Assembly: GCF_017811815.1 (NCBI RefSeq)
Contig: NZ_JADKZI010000009.1
Span: forward strand, 1 to 64,000
Direction: 5' to 3'
From: Flavonifractor sp. AGMB03687
GTDB lineage: Bacteria; Bacillota; Clostridia; Oscillospirales; Oscillospiraceae
DNA length: 64,000 nucleotides
How positions within the stretch are numbered: position 1 is the first letter of the stretch; each line of letters starts with the position of its first letter. Under the pieces are notes generated by a model, which saw nothing but the letters and a program-made list of their open reading frames with translations, was not told the origin of the DNA and made no database searches. Of this stretch, positions 60,965-64,000 are shown piece by piece. Position numbers and translations under genes: made by a program.

Positions 60965-61555
60965 TTAACCCAGCTCGATGATTGCCCCGCCGTCTATGCC
61001 CTCTTTCTCCAGCTCCCTTACTTTCCGATACCAGGTAGACCGGGCAATCCCCAGTTTTTTGGCTCCCTTGGCGGCGCTGATCTTCCCGGCTTTCCACTCC
61101 CAATAAACCGATTCAAAGGTACTTTCCGCTTTCTTAGGTCTGCCACTCATACGCCCTTCCTCTTTGGCTATGGCAATCCCCTCAGCCTGCCGCTCCAAGA
61201 TTGTTTCTCTCTCAAACTGAGCCAAAGCGCCAAAGATGGTCAGCATGAGTTTCCCTGTTGCACCTTTTGTGTCAATATCCTCCTTTTGACTAACAAACCT
61301 TACCCCTTTTTTCTCCAATGCCGCTGTCAAATCCAGCAGATCACGGGTATTTCTCGCAAAGCGGGAAAAGCTCTCCACGACTACTACATCCCCCTCACGC
61401 ACAAAGTCCATCATCTTCTGTAACTCTGGGCGCTGGGTGTCCTTACCGCTTAACTTGTCCGTAAAGACGCGCTCAACCCCTAATTTCTCCATAAGTACAT
61501 CCTGACGGGCGGTGTTCTGCTCCTTTGTTGAGATACGCACATATCCCACTTTCAT
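60965..61555 (-). CDS. Small serine resolvase/invertase
   Basis: A 196-residue resolvase/invertase of the Pin/Hin type. The catalytic Ser is in VGYVRISTKEQN (Ser9), with ESFSRFARN and TGKLMLTIFGALAQFERE as the other conserved blocks, and a C-terminal helix-turn-helix (ISAAKGAKKLGIARSTWYRK). It could resolve element dimers or invert a segment. ATG 61555 was chosen since the family starts here; the frame extends 25 codons further. Confidence 0.92.
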   Translation of the reverse strand: MKVGYVRISTKEQNTARQDVLMEKLGVERVFTDKLSGKDTQRPELQKMMDFVREGDVVVVESFSRFARNTRDLLDLTAALEKKGVRFVSQKEDIDTKGATGKLMLTIFGALAQFERETILERQAEGIAIAKEEGRMSGRPKKAESTFESVYWEWKAGKISAAKGAKKLGIARSTWYRKVRELEKEGIDGGAIIELG

Positions 61556-61864
61556 ATTGTTGTCACTCCAATCAACTAGATTTGTAAATGAAACAAAACC
61601 CAAAAATTGTCCCATAAAGCACCGCTCCAAAAGCCATACCTTTCAGAGCGGACAACTTGATTGAGCAATCGAGCGTCCCAAAAACTTATTTGGAACTTTT
61701 GGAACACCCTTTTGAATCGTTGTTTCAAATACTCCCCCTTATCATTTTGGAGCAGCACCAAAGGCACAACAAAAAAGCTGGTACTGTTCGGGGTATCCCA
61801 AACAGTACCAGCTTTTCACATTTCGTCCCATCGTAAAAGCGGTAAAATTACGGTAAAACCGCCC
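61556..61864. other. Right-end border region of element 2
   Basis: No clear gene. It holds TTGGAAC repeats near 61690-61704 and the terminator of the chimeric subunit D gene at 61771-61816. Integrase arm-binding sites could lie here. Confidence 0.45.
61771..61816 (-). terminator. Element-borne terminator for the V-ATPase subunit D gene
   Basis: AAAAGCTGGTACTGTT (61773-61788) and AACAGTACCAGCTTTT (61801-61816), perfect 16-bp stem with T run on the minus strand. It replaces the host terminator displaced to 51226. Confidence 0.88.
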
Positions 61865-62578
61865 TTAAACCTGCTGGGGCGCTTCACCCGAAGACCCGAA
61901 AGTCCTTACGGCTCTAGCGTCTTCGTCTCTCCGCTCCTCGATGGCTTCCTTGAGGAGCATGTCCTTTACCTTCATCAGACGGATGGTGTTGGAGCGCTCA
62001 TTCTCGTCCAATTTCATGGTGATATACTTGATGGCCTCTTCCATCTGAGGGATTTTGACGTATTCCAGGGCGTTGACCCGGCGGCGGGTCTTTTCGATCT
62101 CCTCCGCCAGCAGCTGGGAGGTCTTTTCGATCTCGGCCAGCTTCAGCATATCCTGAAACACCCCGGACAGGGCGTCCACCGCGCCGTCCAGTTCGCCGGA
62201 GGTGTTGGCGAAGCCGTAGGGATAGATCTCCCCGGCGTCGTCGCTCTTGGTCCGGAACTCGTAAACGGGCACGTTGACGCTCATGATGTTCTGGAAGGTC
62301 ATATCCAGCTCCACGCTCTGCTTGGGGTACAGGAGAGACTGCTCCAGCATCTCGGAGGACATGAGGGCGGAGGCTACGGTGAAGGAGCCGTGGGCCCGCA
62401 TGAGGCCGTCCTCCACCTTCTTCCGAAGAGCCCGGTTCTCCCGCACCACGTCCATGAACTGCTTCATCAGCTCATCCCGCTTATCCTTCAGCAGCTTGTG
62501 GCCCCGGATGGAGGTCTTGAGCCGGGTCTTCAGCCGGGTCAGCTCCTGCCGGGTGGGGTTCACATTGATCGCGGGCAT
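61865..62578 (-). CDS. V-type ATP synthase subunit D, chimeric C-terminus
   Basis: A 237-residue central-stalk subunit. N-terminal and C-terminal coiled-coil helices are seen (PTRQELTRLKTRLKTSIRGH, KLLKDKRDELMKQFMDVVRE; EKTRRRVNALEYVKIPQMEE), the rotor shaft linking catalytic head and membrane ring. The final 23 residues after KEAIEE come from element 2 and differ from the host's original tail at 51263-51359. The normal family length is kept, so it probably still works. It follows subunit B by three bases. Confidence 0.93.
   Translation of the reverse strand: MPAINVNPTRQELTRLKTRLKTSIRGHKLLKDKRDELMKQFMDVVRENRALRKKVEDGLMRAHGSFTVASALMSSEMLEQSLLYPKQSVELDMTFQNIMSVNVPVYEFRTKSDDAGEIYPYGFANTSGELDGAVDALSGVFQDMLKLAEIEKTSQLLAEEIEKTRRRVNALEYVKIPQMEEAIKYITMKLDENERSNTIRLMKVKDMLLKEAIEERRDEDARAVRTFGSSGEAPQQV
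61934..61951 (+). repeat. Right attachment site of element 2
   Basis: Identical 18-bp copy of 51323-51340, inside the subunit D coding region at KEAIEE. Confidence 0.85.
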
Positions 62579-62581
62579 ACC

Positions 62582-63964
62582 TTATCCCTCCTTTTTCGGG
62601 AGGTATTTCTCGATATACTCCGGCTTGATGCGCTTCAGCTCCGCCTTGGGCAGCAGGCTCAGCAGATCCCAGCCCAGGTCCAGGGTCTCGATGATGGAGC
62701 GGTTCTCATCGGTGCCCTGGGAGACATAGCGCTTCTCAAACTCGTCAGCAAACTTGGCGTACTGCAGGTCGGTGGGAGAGAGGGCGGCCTCGCCCAGGAT
62801 GCTCATGAGCTCCTTGTTCTCCTTACCGGTGGAGTAGGCGGCGAACAGCTGGTTCATGGTGCCGGCATGGTCCTCACGGGTCTTGCCGGGGCCTACGCCC
62901 TTATCCTTCAGACGGGACAGGGAGGGCAGCACGTCCACCGGGGGATTCACACCCTTGCGGTACAGCTCGCGGGACAGGATGATCTGGCCCTCGGTGATAT
63001 AGCCGGTCAGGTCGGGAATGGGGTGGGTCTTGTCGTCCTCGGGCATGGTCAGAATGGGGATCATGGTGATGGAGCCCTTCTTGCCCAGCTGACGGCCGGC
63101 GCGCTCGTACATGGTGGCCAGGTCGGTGTACAGGTAGCCGGGGTAGCCGCGGCGGCCGGGGACCTCCTTCTTGGCCGCGGACACCTCACGGAGGGCCTCG
63201 GCGTAGTTGGTGATGTCGGTCAGGATGACCAGCACGTGCATATCCTTCTCAAAGGCCAGGTACTCCGCGGCGGTGAGGGCCATACGGGGGGTGGCGATAC
63301 GCTCGACGGCGGGGTCGTTGGCCAGGTTGGTGAAGAGCACGGTACGGTCGATGGCGCCGGTGCGGCGGAACTCCTGGACGAAGAAGTCGGACTCCTCGAA
63401 GGTGATACCGATGGCGGCAAAGACCACGGCGAAGTTGCCGGCGTCGTCGCCCAGCACCTTGGCCTGACGGGCGATCTGGGCGGCCAGGGCAGCGTGGGGC
63501 AGACCGGAGCCGGAGAAGATGGGCAGCTTCTGGCCGCGGACCAGGGTATTCAGACCGTCGATGGTGGAGATGCCGGTCTGGATAAACTCGTTGGGGTAGT
63601 CACGGGCGGCGGGGTTCATGGGCAGGCCGTTGATGTCACGGTACTCCTCGGCCATGATGTCGGGGCCGCCGTCGATGGGACGGCCCATGCCGTTGAACAC
63701 CCGGCCCAGCATATCGCCGGACACGGGGAGCTGCAGGGGGTGACCCAGGAAGCGGACCTTGGACTGGGCCAGGTTGATGCCGGCGGAGGACTCGAAGAGC
63801 TGCACCACCGCGTTGTCGCCGTTGACCTCCAGCACCTTACAGCGGCGGATGGAGCCGTCGGACAGCTCGATCTCGGCCAGCTCGTCGTAGGTGACGCCGG
63901 AGACCTTGCGGACCACCATCAGGGGGCCGTTGATCTCCTGAATGGTACGATATTCACGGATCAT
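62582..63964 (-). CDS. V-type ATP synthase subunit B
   Basis: A 460-residue regulatory/non-catalytic head subunit. It starts [21 protein letters not shown] and has the beta-barrel, a nucleotide-binding-like domain with [15 protein letters not shown] in place of a real P-loop, and [20 protein letters not shown], all family marks. ATG 63964 overlaps the subunit A stop by four bases with GGGAGGTG ahead. Full length. Part of the operon A-B-D reading to the left. Confidence 0.96.
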   Translation of the reverse strand: MIREYRTIQEINGPLMVVRKVSGVTYDELAEIELSDGSIRRCKVLEVNGDNAVVQLFESSAGINLAQSKVRFLGHPLQLPVSGDMLGRVFNGMGRPIDGGPDIMAEEYRDINGLPMNPAARDYPNEFIQTGISTIDGLNTLVRGQKLPIFSGSGLPHAALAAQIARQAKVLGDDAGNFAVVFAAIGITFEESDFFVQEFRRTGAIDRTVLFTNLANDPAVERIATPRMALTAAEYLAFEKDMHVLVILTDITNYAEALREVSAAKKEVPGRRGYPGYLYTDLATMYERAGRQLGKKGSITMIPILTMPEDDKTHPIPDLTGYITEGQIILSRELYRKGVNPPVDVLPSLSRLKDKGVGPGKTREDHAGTMNQLFAAYSTGKENKELMSILGEAALSPTDLQYAKFADEFEKRYVSQGTDENRSIIETLDLGWDLLSLLPKAELKRIKPEYIEKYLPKKEG

Positions 63965-64000
63965 TCCTCAGCACCTCCCTTGGCGGCAATAGCCTCGATC
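63961..64000 (-). CDS. V-type ATP synthase subunit A, last codons (5' part beyond window)
   Basis: The last 12 codons ([12 protein letters not shown]) before a TGA at 63961-63963, overlapping the subunit B start. Identified by position in the A-B-D operon order; the body of the gene lies outside the window. Confidence 0.75.
   Translation of the reverse strand, partial: IEAIAAKGGAEE

Larger units (their letters stand above)
51323..61951. mobile_element. Element 2: genomic island in the V-ATPase subunit D gene
   Basis: Bounded by an 18-bp direct repeat CTCCTCGATGGCTTCCTT at 51323-51340 and 61934-61951, both within subunit D coding sequence. It holds a tyrosine integrase beside the left end, an excisionase-like gene, an adenine methylase, a small serine resolvase and cargo. 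Base composition is well below that of the host in places. The element carries its own version of the last codons of the subunit D gene plus a terminator, so the host gene stays open after insertion. No relaxase or conjugation gene was recognised. Confidence 0.85.

Overview
The window looks like chromosome of a GC-rich Clostridia species (Bacillota), most like the Oscillospiraceae (Flavonifractor/Lawsonibacter-type). This is inferred from strong AGGAGG-type ribosome binding sites, a V-type ATPase operon, an FHA-tagged FtsW/RodA protein paired with a class B PBP, DUF1847 and YedF/DUF3343 genes, an SLH-domain protein and a ThrE pair. No rRNA, tRNA or CRISPR array was seen.

Layout. 1-5.3 kb is host DNA: the end of an SLH protein, a membrane XRE regulator, a GNAT enzyme, an AEC transporter, a DUF3298-like lipoprotein, and the 23S rRNA m5U methyltransferase gene rlmD. 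About 5.27-24.17 kb is an integrated mobilizable element (element 1) sitting in the 3' end of rlmD. It carries, from left to right, a tightly overlapping four-gene minus-strand operon (zinc-finger protein, degenerate-ATPase coiled-coil protein, unknown protein, 1749-residue DUF1998 helicase), a pMV158-like oriT motif, a sigma factor/XRE/HTH regulatory block, a CHC2 primase, a P4-type primase-helicase, a MobV relaxase and a large serine recombinase. The recombinase's last codons appear to be the original rlmD tail. The four-gene operon is the best candidate here for an undescribed system, probably anti-phage.

24.2-51.3 kb is host DNA: DUF1847, a GGDEF gene frameshifted by a 7-bp duplication, a MATE pump, rpsO-pnp with a long leader hairpin, ftsH, PBP and FHA-FtsW, yedF-DUF3343, purL, a zinc-ribbon membrane protein, an ECF sigma/anti-sigma pair followed by two SGNH hydrolases flanking a DUF4358 lipoprotein, a HAD phosphatase, the split ThrE exporter, a TetR regulator behind a striking array of hairpins, a sugar acetyltransferase, and an LTA-synthase-like sulfatase.

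51.3-61.95 kb is a second integrated element (element 2), inserted in the 3' end of the V-type ATPase subunit D gene. It has a tyrosine integrase, excisionase, orphan adenine methylase, small serine resolvase, an AT-rich secreted protein, an SH3 lipoprotein and several unknown genes. It supplies a replacement 3' end for the subunit D gene and has left the original tail 10.6 kb away. The window closes with V-ATPase subunits D, B and the last codons of A.
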